A stretch of 64,000 nucleotides of DNA from Flavobacterium foetidum (GTDB lineage Bacteria; Bacteroidota; Bacteroidia; Flavobacteriales; Flavobacteriaceae), in assembly GCF_004634245.1 (NCBI RefSeq), contig NZ_SJTF01000002.1, forward strand, positions 480,737 through 544,736, written 5' to 3'. The translations under genes and the position numbers were made by a program. Each line of letters begins with the position of its first letter. Position 1 is the stretch's first letter. Shown here piece after piece: positions 33,564 to 41,817 of this stretch. Under the pieces are notes generated by a model. It saw only the letters and a list, made by a program, of their open reading frames with translations, was not told the origin of the DNA and made no database searches.

Positions 33564-34991
33564 TTATTGCAGCAAAACATTCTTCAATCCGTCAAAATCT
33601 ACAGAAACTTGTTCTCCCGTTACTAAATTTTTAAGTGCATAAGAATTGGAAGCAATTTCTTGATCGCCCACAATTACTGCAAACGGAATGAGACGCTTGT
33701 CTGCATATTGGAATTGCTTTCCTACTTTTACATTATCAGGATACAATTCTACTTTTATATTTTCGTGTCTTAATTTCTGAATCGCTTTTGAGGCGTATAA
33801 AGCTTCTTTGTCTCCAAAATTTAAGAATATTGCTTTTGAAGTGGCTGCAACAGTTTCAGGGAACAAGTTTAATTCTTCCAGAACCAAATAAATTCTATCC
33901 AATCCAAATGAAATTCCGACACCGCTCATATTCTTCAAACCAAAAATACCAGTCAAATCGTCGTATCTTCCGCCACCGCCAATAGAACCTATTGAAACGG
34001 TTTTTGGCGCTGCCACCTCAAAAATTGCTCCTGTGTAATAATTTAGTCCACGTGCCAAAGTCACATCGAGATCTAAAATTGCAGTCGAAAGTCCCAAATC
34101 AGCAACATTGTCACAAATAAATTTCAATTCTTCCACACCTTTCATTCCCTCTTCTGATGAAGACAATAATTCTGAAAGCTGTTTGATTTTATCTGCAAAA
34201 GTTCCAGAAAAACTAAAAAGCGGCTGTACTTTAACCAAAGCTTCTTCGGAAATTCCTTTTTCAATCATTTCTTTCTTTACACCGTCTTCGCCGATTTTAT
34301 CCAATTTATCAAGAGCAACCGTAAAATCAATTAATTTATCTGAAGCACCAATAACCTCAGCAATTCCAGATAAAATTTTTCTGTTATTGATTTTGATAGT
34401 AACACCTTCTAAACCTAAAGCAGTAAAAACAGTATCATACAACTGAACCAATTCTACTTCCTGCCAAAGTGACTTTGACCCAACAACATCGGCGTCACAT
34501 TGGAAAAATTCTCTGTAACGGCCTTTCTGCGGACGATCTGCTCTCCATACTGGCTGAATTTGATATCTTTTGAAAGGAAATTCAATTTCGTTTTGGTGCT
34601 GCACCACATATCTTGCAAAAGGCACTGTTAAATCATAACGTAATGCTTTTTCTGAAATTCTTCCCGTGAATTTGTTCAGCTCAATTCTTTGCTCAAGGCT
34701 GATGGTTTCAGCAGAATTAGACTGAAGTGCTTCTAAAGATTCTGGCAACTCAATTTTATTTTTATTAAAGAAAAAATTCCCTGAATTCAATATCTTAAAA
34801 ATCAAACGATCGCCTTCTTCCCCATATTTCCCCATTAAAGTATCTGAATTTTCGAACGAAGGCGTTTCGATTGGCTGAAAACCAAATTTTTCAAAATTAG
34901 TTCGAATCGTCTGAATGATATATTGACGTTTTGACACCTCAGCAGGCGAAAAATCTCTTGTACCTTGTGGAATGCTTGGTTTTGAAGCCAT
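33564..34991 (-). CDS. hisS: Histidine--tRNA ligase
   Basis: 475 residues. Class II motif 1 is around [15 protein letters not shown], motif 2 [19 protein letters not shown], motif 3 [11 protein letters not shown]. The HisA/HisB histidine motifs read [15 protein letters not shown] and GGGGRYDDL. The C-terminal anticodon-binding domain (about 385-475) is present. The protein has the usual length for Bacteroidota HisS. It sits alone on the minus strand, divergent from the MacB-like permease. Confidence 0.97.
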   Translation of the reverse strand: MASKPSIPQGTRDFSPAEVSKRQYIIQTIRTNFEKFGFQPIETPSFENSDTLMGKYGEEGDRLIFKILNSGNFFFNKNKIELPESLEALQSNSAETISLEQRIELNKFTGRISEKALRYDLTVPFARYVVQHQNEIEFPFKRYQIQPVWRADRPQKGRYREFFQCDADVVGSKSLWQEVELVQLYDTVFTALGLEGVTIKINNRKILSGIAEVIGASDKLIDFTVALDKLDKIGEDGVKKEMIEKGISEEALVKVQPLFSFSGTFADKIKQLSELLSSSEEGMKGVEELKFICDNVADLGLSTAILDLDVTLARGLNYYTGAIFEVAAPKTVSIGSIGGGGRYDDLTGIFGLKNMSGVGISFGLDRIYLVLEELNLFPETVAATSKAIFLNFGDKEALYASKAIQKLRHENIKVELYPDNVKVGKQFQYADKRLIPFAVIVGDQEIASNSYALKNLVTGEQVSVDFDGLKNVLLQ

Positions 34992-34996
34992 CTCTT

Positions 34997-35040
34997 TCTT
35001 ATTTTAGATTTTAGATTTCTGATTTTAGATTGTTTTCCAA
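34997..35040. repeat. Second copy of repeat family R5
   Basis: TTTTAGATTTTAGATTTCTG followed by ATTTTAGATT, similar to 27247-27291. Confidence 0.5.
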
Positions 35041-35192
35041 TCCTAATCTCAAGAAACTTTACTATTTAATTTCTTTATTCTGATTTTTATTCAAAATCAT
35101 AAATCGCCTGCAAATATCTTATTTTTAAAATAAATAATAACACTTCGAAAACAAACTTGTAACAAAAACCGTATTTTCGTGACAAATTGGTC

Positions 35193-36437
35193 ATGATGCT
35201 AAAATTATTTAAAGAAAATATCCGGATTGCTTTTGGTTCTATCAAAACTCAAATTCTGCGAACCATTCTTACTGTATTAATTATTGCCATCGGAATTACC
35301 GCCTTGGTTGGAATTTTGACTGTTGTTACGGCTCTTGAAAACACCGTTTCGACCAATTTTGCATCGATGGGAGCCAATACTTTCAACATCAACCAATACG
35401 AAAACACTGTTCGTAATCGAGGCGGCAATGAACGAGAAGTCATCAATCCCATTATTTCATATCCCGAAGCTGTTGCTTTTAAGAACAAATACAAATATCC
35501 GTTTACAGAAACTTCACTTTCTTTTACGGCTACCTCAAAAGCCGAAGTTAAGTATTTAGATACCAAAACCGATCCCGAAATAAAGATTGTCGGAGTTGAT
35601 GAGCATTTTATAAACAACTCAGGTCTAGAAACGACATTGGGCAGGTCGTTCAATCAGTTTGATATCGAAAACAACACCTACTCTTGTGTTGTAGGTTCTG
35701 ATTTTGAGAAAGGGCTGTTAAAAGATGTGAATCCGATTGATAAAATCATTTCGATACGTGGCGCAAGATTTAAAGTGATTGGTGTTTTAAAAGAAAAAGG
35801 ATCTACATTTGGAAACAGCCAGGATTTGCGTGTCTTAATTCCGATTCAGGTAGCGCGCTCTTTATTTACCGCTCCCAACATCAATTATACGATAAGTGTG
35901 ATGGTTTCTAAAAAAGAGCTTTTAGACCAGGCAATCGACAATGCTACAAGTACGATGAGAAAAGTTCGAAAACTAAGTCCGGTCCGAGAAAATAACTTCG
36001 GAATTGGTCGAAGCGACGATTTAATCAACCGTATTTTGGGAATTACACAATATTTAGATTGGGCCGCTGCTGTAATTAGTATTATTACCATTTTAGGCTC
36101 TTCAATTGCCTTAATGAACATTATGATTGTATCTGTGACCGAGCGTACGCGCGAAATCGGAGTCAGAAAAGCTTTAGGAGCCAAACGATCCACGGTTGCT
36201 TTTCAGTTTTTTATAGAAACATTGCTTATAGGACAAATAGGCGGCCTTGTAGGTATTATGCTCGGAATACTGATAGGTTTTGGAATAGCGACAGCAATGA
36301 AATTTACATTTGTCATTCCGTGGCTCGCCATTATTATAGCATTTGGAACGAGTTTTATGGTTGCCATTGTTTCTGGTTTGTATCCCGCAATAAAAGCTTC
36401 AAAACTTGACCCTATTGAAGCTTTGCGATACGAGTAA
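35193..36437 (+). CDS. MacB/FtsX-type ABC transporter permease
   Basis: 414 residues from ATG 35193 (35196 also ATG). One N-terminal helix (about 18-42) precedes a periplasmic MacB_PCD domain (about 45-275), and three C-terminal helices (about 285-410) form the FtsX domain; the loop EIGVRKALGAKRSTVAFQFF is diagnostic. Such permeases work mechanically with an ATPase and, in MacB, with a membrane-fusion protein. No ATPase gene is adjacent in the window, so its partner is encoded elsewhere. Confidence 0.9.
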   Translation: MMLKLFKENIRIAFGSIKTQILRTILTVLIIAIGITALVGILTVVTALENTVSTNFASMGANTFNINQYENTVRNRGGNEREVINPIISYPEAVAFKNKYKYPFTETSLSFTATSKAEVKYLDTKTDPEIKIVGVDEHFINNSGLETTLGRSFNQFDIENNTYSCVVGSDFEKGLLKDVNPIDKIISIRGARFKVIGVLKEKGSTFGNSQDLRVLIPIQVARSLFTAPNINYTISVMVSKKELLDQAIDNATSTMRKVRKLSPVRENNFGIGRSDDLINRILGITQYLDWAAAVISIITILGSSIALMNIMIVSVTERTREIGVRKALGAKRSTVAFQFFIETLLIGQIGGLVGIMLGILIGFGIATAMKFTFVIPWLAIIIAFGTSFMVAIVSGLYPAIKASKLDPIEALRYE

Positions 36438-36473
36438 TTATTTGAAGCAGAAACAATCGTTTCAAAAGAACGA

Positions 36474-36548
36474 CCTGTCCCGCTATCCGTTGCAATCTTT
36501 TGTATTGAACCCCAATACAAAAGGATTTTCACTTCTATCGGGGCTAGA
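36474..36548. repeat. Repeat family R8, copy A (variable-stem hairpin)
   Basis: Conserved 5' part CGCTATCCGTTGCAAT, stem CTTTTGTATTG (36497-36507) paired perfectly with CAATACAAAAG (36513-36523), then 3' part GGATTTTCACTTCTATCGGG. Copies B and C are at 47957-48091 and 63700-63792. Confidence 0.8.
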
Positions 36549-36557
36549 TTAGACGTT

Positions 36558-36957
36558 TCATTTTTTCAATAATTTTCTTTTGGCAACACCAATGATATCG
36601 AATTCAAAATAATCCTCAAATTCATTAACTTCATGAGGTTGCTTAATCATAATTGCATCAATTGTCTCTCCATGAAATGTCAAAGTTTCGGCAAATAAAT
36701 CATCAATGTATTCCCCATTGATACAAAAATCGATAGAAAATAAAACCTAAACTATTGAAATAAAAAAAGTTAGAATCATCTAATTTCAAATTATCTTCAT
36801 TGAGAAAAAATTTTGCAGTCATATTGTATTCTGACATTTCTTCAAAATCAAAGTCAACATAAAAAACTTTTAAACCTGAAGAATCAGCAGACAGAATTTC
36901 GATATCAATTTTTTCAGTTATTTGATTTGTATTGAAATCTCTGATTTGTAATTTCAT
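36558..36957 (-). pseudogene. Hypothetical gene broken by a +1 frameshift
   Basis: The first part reads from ATG 36957 (MKLQIRDFNTNQITEKIDIE ... SNFFYFNSLG) and hits double stops at 36703. In another frame the downstream 150 bases give a coherent continuation (FCINGEYIDDLFAETLTFHG, then MIKQPHEVNEFEDYFEFDII) ending at TGA 36558-36560. The span of 400 bases is one more than a multiple of three, so removing one T between about 36720 and 36747 (runs at 36725-36729, 36735-36738 or 36740-36747) restores a 132-residue protein. No family recognised. It follows prmC by 21 bases on the same strand. Could be a sequencing error. Confidence 0.72.
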
Positions 36958-36978
36958 ATTCAACTGCTTCAATAATAC

Positions 36979-37845
36979 CTACAAGGTTTTGGAAACCTTG
37001 CAGGAGATCATACGGTCATTATCGTAAATGTCTTTTCGGAGTTCGATATTTCTAAAATTCATTTTTTCTAACAAATCGACCGTTTCTTTGCCCAAATACT
37101 GATTGATTTCAAAAAACAGCTGTCCGTTCTCCAAAAGGTTCTTCTGCGCAAGCGAAGCTATTTTTCTATAAAAAATCAATGCATCGTTGTCTTCTACAAA
37201 AAGCGCCAGATGAGGCTCATAATCCAAAACATTTTTTCTGATTTCCTCTTTTTCTAAATTCCGGACATAAGGCGGATTTGAAACAATAATGTCGTAGTCA
37301 TACTTCATAATTTCAAGATCCAGAATATTCTTGAACATGAAAGTGACTTCTACATTATTATTTAATGCATTTCTTTTGGCTGTTTCAAGTGCTTTTTTCG
37401 AAACATCTATAGCATAAACATCTGCATTGGGCAAGTTTTTAGCCAGCGAAATGGCAATACAGCCACTTCCGGTTCCGATATCTAGAATTTTTAATTTTCT
37501 GGTTTTATCAGCAGAAGCGTTTTCATCAATAATCCATTCGACTAATTCTTCAGTTTCTGGTCTCGGAATCAAGACATTTTCATTTACCTCAAAGTCGAGT
37601 CCATAAAAACTCGTCTTTCCAAGCAGATACTGAATAGGCACTTCGTTCTTTAGTTGCTTTAAAAGCGAATTCCAGACTGTAAAATCCTCATCTGAAAAAA
37701 ACAATTCATGATTTAGGGCCAGATCAATCTGTCTGAGTTTATGTTTATTCTCAAGTATTAAATAAAAAAAACTTTCCGCTTCATAAGCATCGTACAAAGG
37801 AGCCAGTTCTTTAATAAATTGAGTGCGGTATTGTTTAATTTTCAT
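36979..37845 (-). CDS. prmC: Peptide chain release factor N5-glutamine methyltransferase PrmC
   Basis: 288 residues from ATG 37845; the frame runs to 37869 but the family begins MKIKQYRTQF. PrmC methylates the Gln of the GGQ motif in RF1 and RF2. An N-terminal helical domain (1-90) precedes the SAM fold with ILDIGTGSGCIAISLA (motif I) and the catalytic VSNPPYVR motif. Gene order continues into the frameshifted gene downstream. Confidence 0.95.
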   Translation of the reverse strand: MKIKQYRTQFIKELAPLYDAYEAESFFYLILENKHKLRQIDLALNHELFFSDEDFTVWNSLLKQLKNEVPIQYLLGKTSFYGLDFEVNENVLIPRPETEELVEWIIDENASADKTRKLKILDIGTGSGCIAISLAKNLPNADVYAIDVSKKALETAKRNALNNNVEVTFMFKNILDLEIMKYDYDIIVSNPPYVRNLEKEEIRKNVLDYEPHLALFVEDNDALIFYRKIASLAQKNLLENGQLFFEINQYLGKETVDLLEKMNFRNIELRKDIYDNDRMISCKVSKTL

Positions 37846-37934
37846 TTTAAGCTTTTGAACATTAATCACCAGTATTCACTGGTTTTTTCTTCACTGCTGA
37901 TAAGTATCTTGAAATAAATTTTGTTACAAATTCT

Positions 37935-38420
37935 TTATAATTTTTTCAGCATCCAGACAGGGCAAGAACTGTGCCCCGTGCAGCCAAGCGGAGCATCTAA
38001 ATATTCAAAACCTGACTTTTTATATAATTTCTGAGCTGCATGCATAAAAGGCATCGTTTCGATATAACATTTCTCAAAACCAAATTCTCTTGCTTTCTCT
38101 AAGCATTTTTCCATCATCTTTGTTCCAATTCCCAAACCTCTTGTTTTGGGCAAGAAGTACATTTTCTGTAGTTCACAGATTTTCGGATCGCCATTTTCCA
38201 AAGGCGCAATTCCTGCACAACCTACGATATCTCCTTCATTATCGACAACAAAGTAGGTCGATTTGGGTTTATTGTACTCTTCAAACATCAAATCCAAGTA
38301 CGGATCTTCGTAAGCTGTACCCACTTTTGGAATTCCCATTTCATCAAAAACCGACCTTATCAATTGAGCTACAGCTTCATTGTCTTTTTTTTCTATTTTC
38401 CTGATAGTGCAGTTTTCCAT
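37935..38420 (-). CDS. GNAT-family N-acetyltransferase
   Basis: 161 residues from ATG 38420; the frame is open to 38477 but the GNAT fold starts at NCTIRKIEKKDNEAV. The acetyl-CoA loop is LPKTRGLGIGTKMMEKCL (Q/R-x-x-G-x-G), followed by the LYKKSGFEYLD end. Substrate unknown. It lies 89 bases upstream of prmC on the same strand. Confidence 0.88.
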   Translation of the reverse strand: MENCTIRKIEKKDNEAVAQLIRSVFDEMGIPKVGTAYEDPYLDLMFEEYNKPKSTYFVVDNEGDIVGCAGIAPLENGDPKICELQKMYFLPKTRGLGIGTKMMEKCLEKAREFGFEKCYIETMPFMHAAQKLYKKSGFEYLDAPLGCTGHSSCPVWMLKKL

Positions 38421-38582
38421 TTTTCTTATTTCGTCTCTATCTATACAAAAATAAAAATACTTTTCGGTAAGTTTCATAACTATTAAGAATGTTTTACAAC
38501 TTAAGCGATATGGGTAGATAAAAATTTTAAATTATAAACTATCCGTTGGGTGAAATAGAATAAAATGGCTTCATTCAAAAAT

Positions 38583-38715
38583 AAAATCTATTTTGATCTG
38601 CTAAAATCCTTTAACCCCGATAGCTATCGGGAGCGTGAAATAATTTGCTTATAAATTTTTCACACAGATTCAAATAGATTAAAGCAGATTTATCTAAGCT
38701 GATTTGATAGAATTG
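38583..38715. repeat. Repeat family R3, copy with a nested palindrome
   Basis: AAATCTATTTTGATCTGCTA and AAAATCCTTTAA form the left arm and CACACAGATTCAAATAGATT with AAAGCAGAT the right arm. A perfect 16-base palindrome CCCGATAGCTATCGGG (38616-38631) is inserted in the left half. The element fills most of the 339-base gap before ribD. Confidence 0.7.
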
Positions 38716-38747
38716 AAAAAATAATTTCACCAAACGGGTTTATAACT

Positions 38748-38755
38748 TATTTTTG
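38748..38755 (+). promoter_or_regulatory. -7 box directly before the ribD start
   Basis: TATTTTTG fits TAnnTTTG and ends four bases before the GTG start codon at 38760, so transcription may begin at or near the start codon. Confidence 0.45.
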
Positions 38756-38759
38756 CATC

Positions 38760-39809
38760 GTGAATAAAAACGAAAAATATATCAAACGCTGTATCGAGCT
38801 GGCCAAAAATGGTTTAGGAACTACTTATCCGAACCCAATGGTCGGTAGCGTTATTGTCTATGAAGACCGAATTATCGGCGAAGGCTGGCACAAAAAAGCC
38901 GGAGAACCCCATGCTGAAGTCAATGCCGTAAATTCTGTCAAGGACAAATCGCTGCTGAAAAAAGCTACGATTTATGTAAGTTTGGAACCTTGCAGCCATT
39001 TCGGCAAAACGCCTCCTTGCTGTGATTTGATTATTGCCAATGAAATTCCGAATGTAGTTGTCGGAACTGTTGATCCAAATGAAAAAGTTGCCGGAAAAGG
39101 TATTTTGAAATTGATTGAAGCCGGCAAAAATGTAACTGTTGGAGTTTTAGAAGACGAATGCAACGAACTCAACAAACGTTTTTTTACTTTTCACCAAAAA
39201 AAACGCCCCTACATCATTTTAAAATGGGCAGAAAGTCAAGACGGTTTTTTGTCTCCTGAAAAAGTTTTAGACCAAGCACGAAAACCAATTTGGATTACCA
39301 ATCAGTTCTCAAGACAATTAGTTCATAAATGGAGGACCGAAGAACAAGCAATACTAGTTGGAACCCAAACTGTCGTTGACGACAATCCGAAATTAAATGC
39401 ACGAGATTGGAGCGGCAGTAATCCTGTAAGAGTAATTATAGACCAAAATAATAGAATTGCAGAAAACAGTTTTATTTTGGACGACACCGAAAAAACAATC
39501 CTATTTTCAAACAAAAAAATAAAATCGGATACTGAAAACACCAAATTCGAAGTTATTGATTTTGAGCAAAAAATCATTCCGCAAATCTTGGACATTTTGT
39601 ATCAAAATCAAATTCAATCCATTATAATTGAAGGCGGAAGACAAACTTTACAAAGTTTTATAGACGAAAATTTTTGGGACGAAGCACGAATTTTTATCGG
39701 AAAAACAAGTTTTCAGCAAGGAACAAAAGCCCCCATTATTTCAAAAAAAAACAGCACAAAAACCACTATTTTAACCGACGAACTAATACAGATTAAAAAT
39801 CATGATTAA
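38760..39809 (+). CDS. ribD: Bifunctional riboflavin biosynthesis protein RibD
   Basis: 349 residues with GTG start. The N-terminal deaminase domain (about 1-145) has the zinc site HAEVNAV and PCSHFGKTPPCCDLI. The C-terminal NADPH reductase domain (about 150-349) has LKWAESQDGFLSPE and IIEGGRQTLQSFIDEN. It catalyses the second and third steps of riboflavin synthesis. The HAD hydrolase gene overlaps its end by eight bases. Such a phosphatase could supply the missing dephosphorylation step of the pathway; this is inference from context. Confidence 0.95.
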   Translation: MNKNEKYIKRCIELAKNGLGTTYPNPMVGSVIVYEDRIIGEGWHKKAGEPHAEVNAVNSVKDKSLLKKATIYVSLEPCSHFGKTPPCCDLIIANEIPNVVVGTVDPNEKVAGKGILKLIEAGKNVTVGVLEDECNELNKRFFTFHQKKRPYIILKWAESQDGFLSPEKVLDQARKPIWITNQFSRQLVHKWRTEEQAILVGTQTVVDDNPKLNARDWSGSNPVRVIIDQNNRIAENSFILDDTEKTILFSNKKIKSDTENTKFEVIDFEQKIIPQILDILYQNQIQSIIIEGGRQTLQSFIDENFWDEARIFIGKTSFQQGTKAPIISKKNSTKTTILTDELIQIKNHD

Positions 39810-40404
39810 TGCGATAATTTTTGATTTCGGAGACATTTTCATCAATTTAGACAAACCTGCCACTATTTCTGGTCTAAAAAAATTAGGAATGACAGAGTGG
39901 AATGAAGACTTTGATCAATTAAATTTTTCTTTTGAGGTTGGAGCCATTACGCCAGATGATTTCATTGCAGGATTTCAGAAAAAATTGCCAAACGCCTCAA
40001 AAGAAGAAATTTTAAAGGCATGGAATGCCGTGTTGGCAGACTTTCCATTTTATCGCTTAGAATTCCTGCAGGAACTTTCAAAAAAATATCGTCTGTTTTT
40101 ATTGAGCAATACCGATTCTATACATATTAATACATTTGAAGAGAAAAGCGGTGTGTCTTTTTACAAAGATTTCTACGACTGTTTTGAGAAAGTATACTTT
40201 TCTTTTGACATCGGAATGAGAAAACCCGATCCAGAAATTTACAAATTTGTTTTGACAGAAAACAATCTAGTTGCAGAAAACACTTTGTTTATTGATGACA
40301 AAACAGAAAACACAGACAGCGCTGCCGCTTTAGGAATTAAAGTTTGGAATTTGCAAGTTGGCAAAGAAGATGTTGTAGATTTATGCAGCAAAGGATTATT
40401 ATAA
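39802..40404 (+). CDS. HAD-superfamily hydrolase (HAD-IA)
   Basis: 200 residues. Motif I is FDFGDIFINLD, motif II LLSNTDSIHI, motif III Lys in GMRKPDPEIY, and motif IV FIDDKTENTDSAAALGI. The arrangement with a helical cap between motifs I and II is subfamily IA, YihX-like. It overlaps ribD by eight bases and so is translationally coupled to it. A role in dephosphorylating the riboflavin intermediate is plausible but unproven. Confidence 0.85.
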   Translation: MINAIIFDFGDIFINLDKPATISGLKKLGMTEWNEDFDQLNFSFEVGAITPDDFIAGFQKKLPNASKEEILKAWNAVLADFPFYRLEFLQELSKKYRLFLLSNTDSIHINTFEEKSGVSFYKDFYDCFEKVYFSFDIGMRKPDPEIYKFVLTENNLVAENTLFIDDKTENTDSAAALGIKVWNLQVGKEDVVDLCSKGLL

Positions 40405-40410
40405 AAATAT

Positions 40411-40543
40411 TTTAGCCACAGATTATACCAATTAAAAGGATTCAAAAGTATGTTGCCACTAAATACACAAATTTCCACTAATTGAATTGGTTTAAAAAAT
40501 TAAAACTAAAATTCGAGGAAATTGGTGTGATTCGTGGCTAAAA
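40411..40543. repeat. Repeat family R2, full inverted copy
   Basis: TTTAGCCACAGATTATACCA (40411-40430, then ATT) pairs with AATTGGTGTGATTCGTGGCT (40520-40539). It sits between the HAD and YigZ genes. Confidence 0.7.
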
Positions 40544-40560
40544 AACTTAAAGCTTAACAT

Positions 40561-41193
40561 TTGGAAATCAACGATACTTATCAAACTATTGCAAATACAT
40601 CTGAAGAAATACTGTTTAAAGAAAAAGGCAGTAAATTTTTCGGCTATGCCTTTCCGATAAATCATGAAGACGAAGTAAAACCTATTATAGAAGAACTTAA
40701 AAAACAGCATCCGCACGCTGTTCATTATTGTTATGCCTATCAAATCGGAACTGGAAAAAAGATTTCCTATCGCGCAAACGATGACGGAGAGCCCAGCAAT
40801 ACAGCCGGAGCACCAATTTACGGTCAGATACAATCTTTTGGCGTAACCAACGTTATAGTAGTAGTGGTTCGAATTTTTGGAGGAGTAAAATTAGGAGTTG
40901 GCGGTTTGATAACGGCCTATAGAACAACTGCGCAGCAGACTTTGCAAGTTTGCGAAATTGTAGAAAAAACTATAGATGTAGCATTTTTAATTTCTTTTGA
41001 TTACATAAACATGAATAAAGTAATGCGGGTAATCAAAGAAAAAAAACTCGAAATTGTTTCTCAAGAAATGGAAATTGATGAAAATTCCGGTTTGCCAATT
41101 GGAAAAATAGTGCTAAAAACGCGAAAAAAAAATGCTGAAATGGTATTCAGCATTTTCGATTTAATGTTTGAAATTGACATTAAAACGCTATAA
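40561..41193 (+). CDS. YigZ/IMPACT-family protein
   Basis: 210 residues with TTG start; no in-frame ATG occurs in the first 60 codons before the conserved region. The N-terminal UPF0029 domain shows KGSKFFGYAFPINHEDE, YRANDDGEPSNTAGAPIYGQ and the VVVVRIFGGVKLGVGGLITA segment. The C-terminal ferredoxin-like domain (about 140-210) is present. Family members interact with translation factors or nucleic acids; precise role unknown. An eleven-pair hairpin (41129-41156) lies inside the 3' coding end. Confidence 0.92.
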   Translation: MEINDTYQTIANTSEEILFKEKGSKFFGYAFPINHEDEVKPIIEELKKQHPHAVHYCYAYQIGTGKKISYRANDDGEPSNTAGAPIYGQIQSFGVTNVIVVVVRIFGGVKLGVGGLITAYRTTAQQTLQVCEIVEKTIDVAFLISFDYINMNKVMRVIKEKKLEIVSQEMEIDENSGLPIGKIVLKTRKKNAEMVFSIFDLMFEIDIKTL

Positions 41194-41224
41194 ATTGATG
41201 CAAATTTGCATTTAATTTTAACAT

Positions 41225-41629
41225 TTATTCCAGCGATTTAAAAATCTCTAAAATGTATTCTGGAGGAGCTGTCGGACGACCCGTTTTTAAGGCTACAAAT
41301 ACCAAAATAAATGACGCAGTTGTTAATAACTCATTTGCCTCGTTGTAAATTTCGCAATCAAATTCGATCTTGACAGAAGAGTGACTTTTGAAGTTGGTAT
41401 GAATTGTTAAAAGTTCATCATATTTTGCAGATTTTTTATAATTGATATTCATATTCACAATTGGGAGCCCAATGCCACTTTCTTCCATGCTTTTATACGA
41501 AACCCCTTTATTTCTAAGCCATTCCACGCGTCCGATTTCAAAATAAGGCACATAATTTCCGTGATAAACTACTCCCATTTGGTCGGTTTCAGAGTAACGA
41601 ACTCGTACTTGAGTCTGGTGATTTTTCAT
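41225..41629 (-). CDS. YbgC/FadM-like acyl-CoA thioesterase
   Basis: 134 residues, single hot-dog domain. The diagnostic start VRYSETDQMGVVYHGNYVPY carries the catalytic Asp, followed by FEIGRVEWLRNKGVSY. It hydrolyses acyl-CoA thioesters; chain length cannot be assigned. Convergent with YigZ (a palindrome ATGCAAATTTGCAT at 41198-41211 lies between them) and divergent from dnaA. Confidence 0.92.
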   Translation of the reverse strand: MKNHQTQVRVRYSETDQMGVVYHGNYVPYFEIGRVEWLRNKGVSYKSMEESGIGLPIVNMNINYKKSAKYDELLTIHTNFKSHSSVKIEFDCEIYNEANELLTTASFILVFVALKTGRPTAPPEYILEIFKSLE

Positions 41630-41817
41630 TGATAAAATATTAAAAAATTTCGAATTTAAAAAGCCCTTTTACGACTTTTTTTTATAAAATTAGATGTCAA
41701 AATATTTTTTTTTACAGAAATTTGTTCACATATTTGTTATCCCGAAATACGGAATAAAATTGCTCCTTATTTATTAGGAGAATCTTTATAACAATAATAA
41801 AAAATTTATAGGAATCT
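41630..41817. promoter_or_regulatory. dnaA upstream region
   Basis: 188 AT-rich bases between the divergent thioesterase and dnaA genes. TTGTTCACA at 41722-41730 differs from the DnaA box TTATNCACA at one position; TTATCCCGA at 41738 is a weaker match. Too few boxes to call an origin; autoregulation of dnaA is possible. Confidence 0.35.

Noticed and set aside
37868..37883. Terminator ACCAGT-ATTC-ACTGGT before prmC
   Set aside because: The T run follows on the plus strand, where no gene ends; on the minus strand there is no U tract.
41630..41817. Chromosomal origin next to dnaA
   Set aside because: Only one near-match and one weak match to a DnaA box; no box cluster or clear unwinding element was seen.
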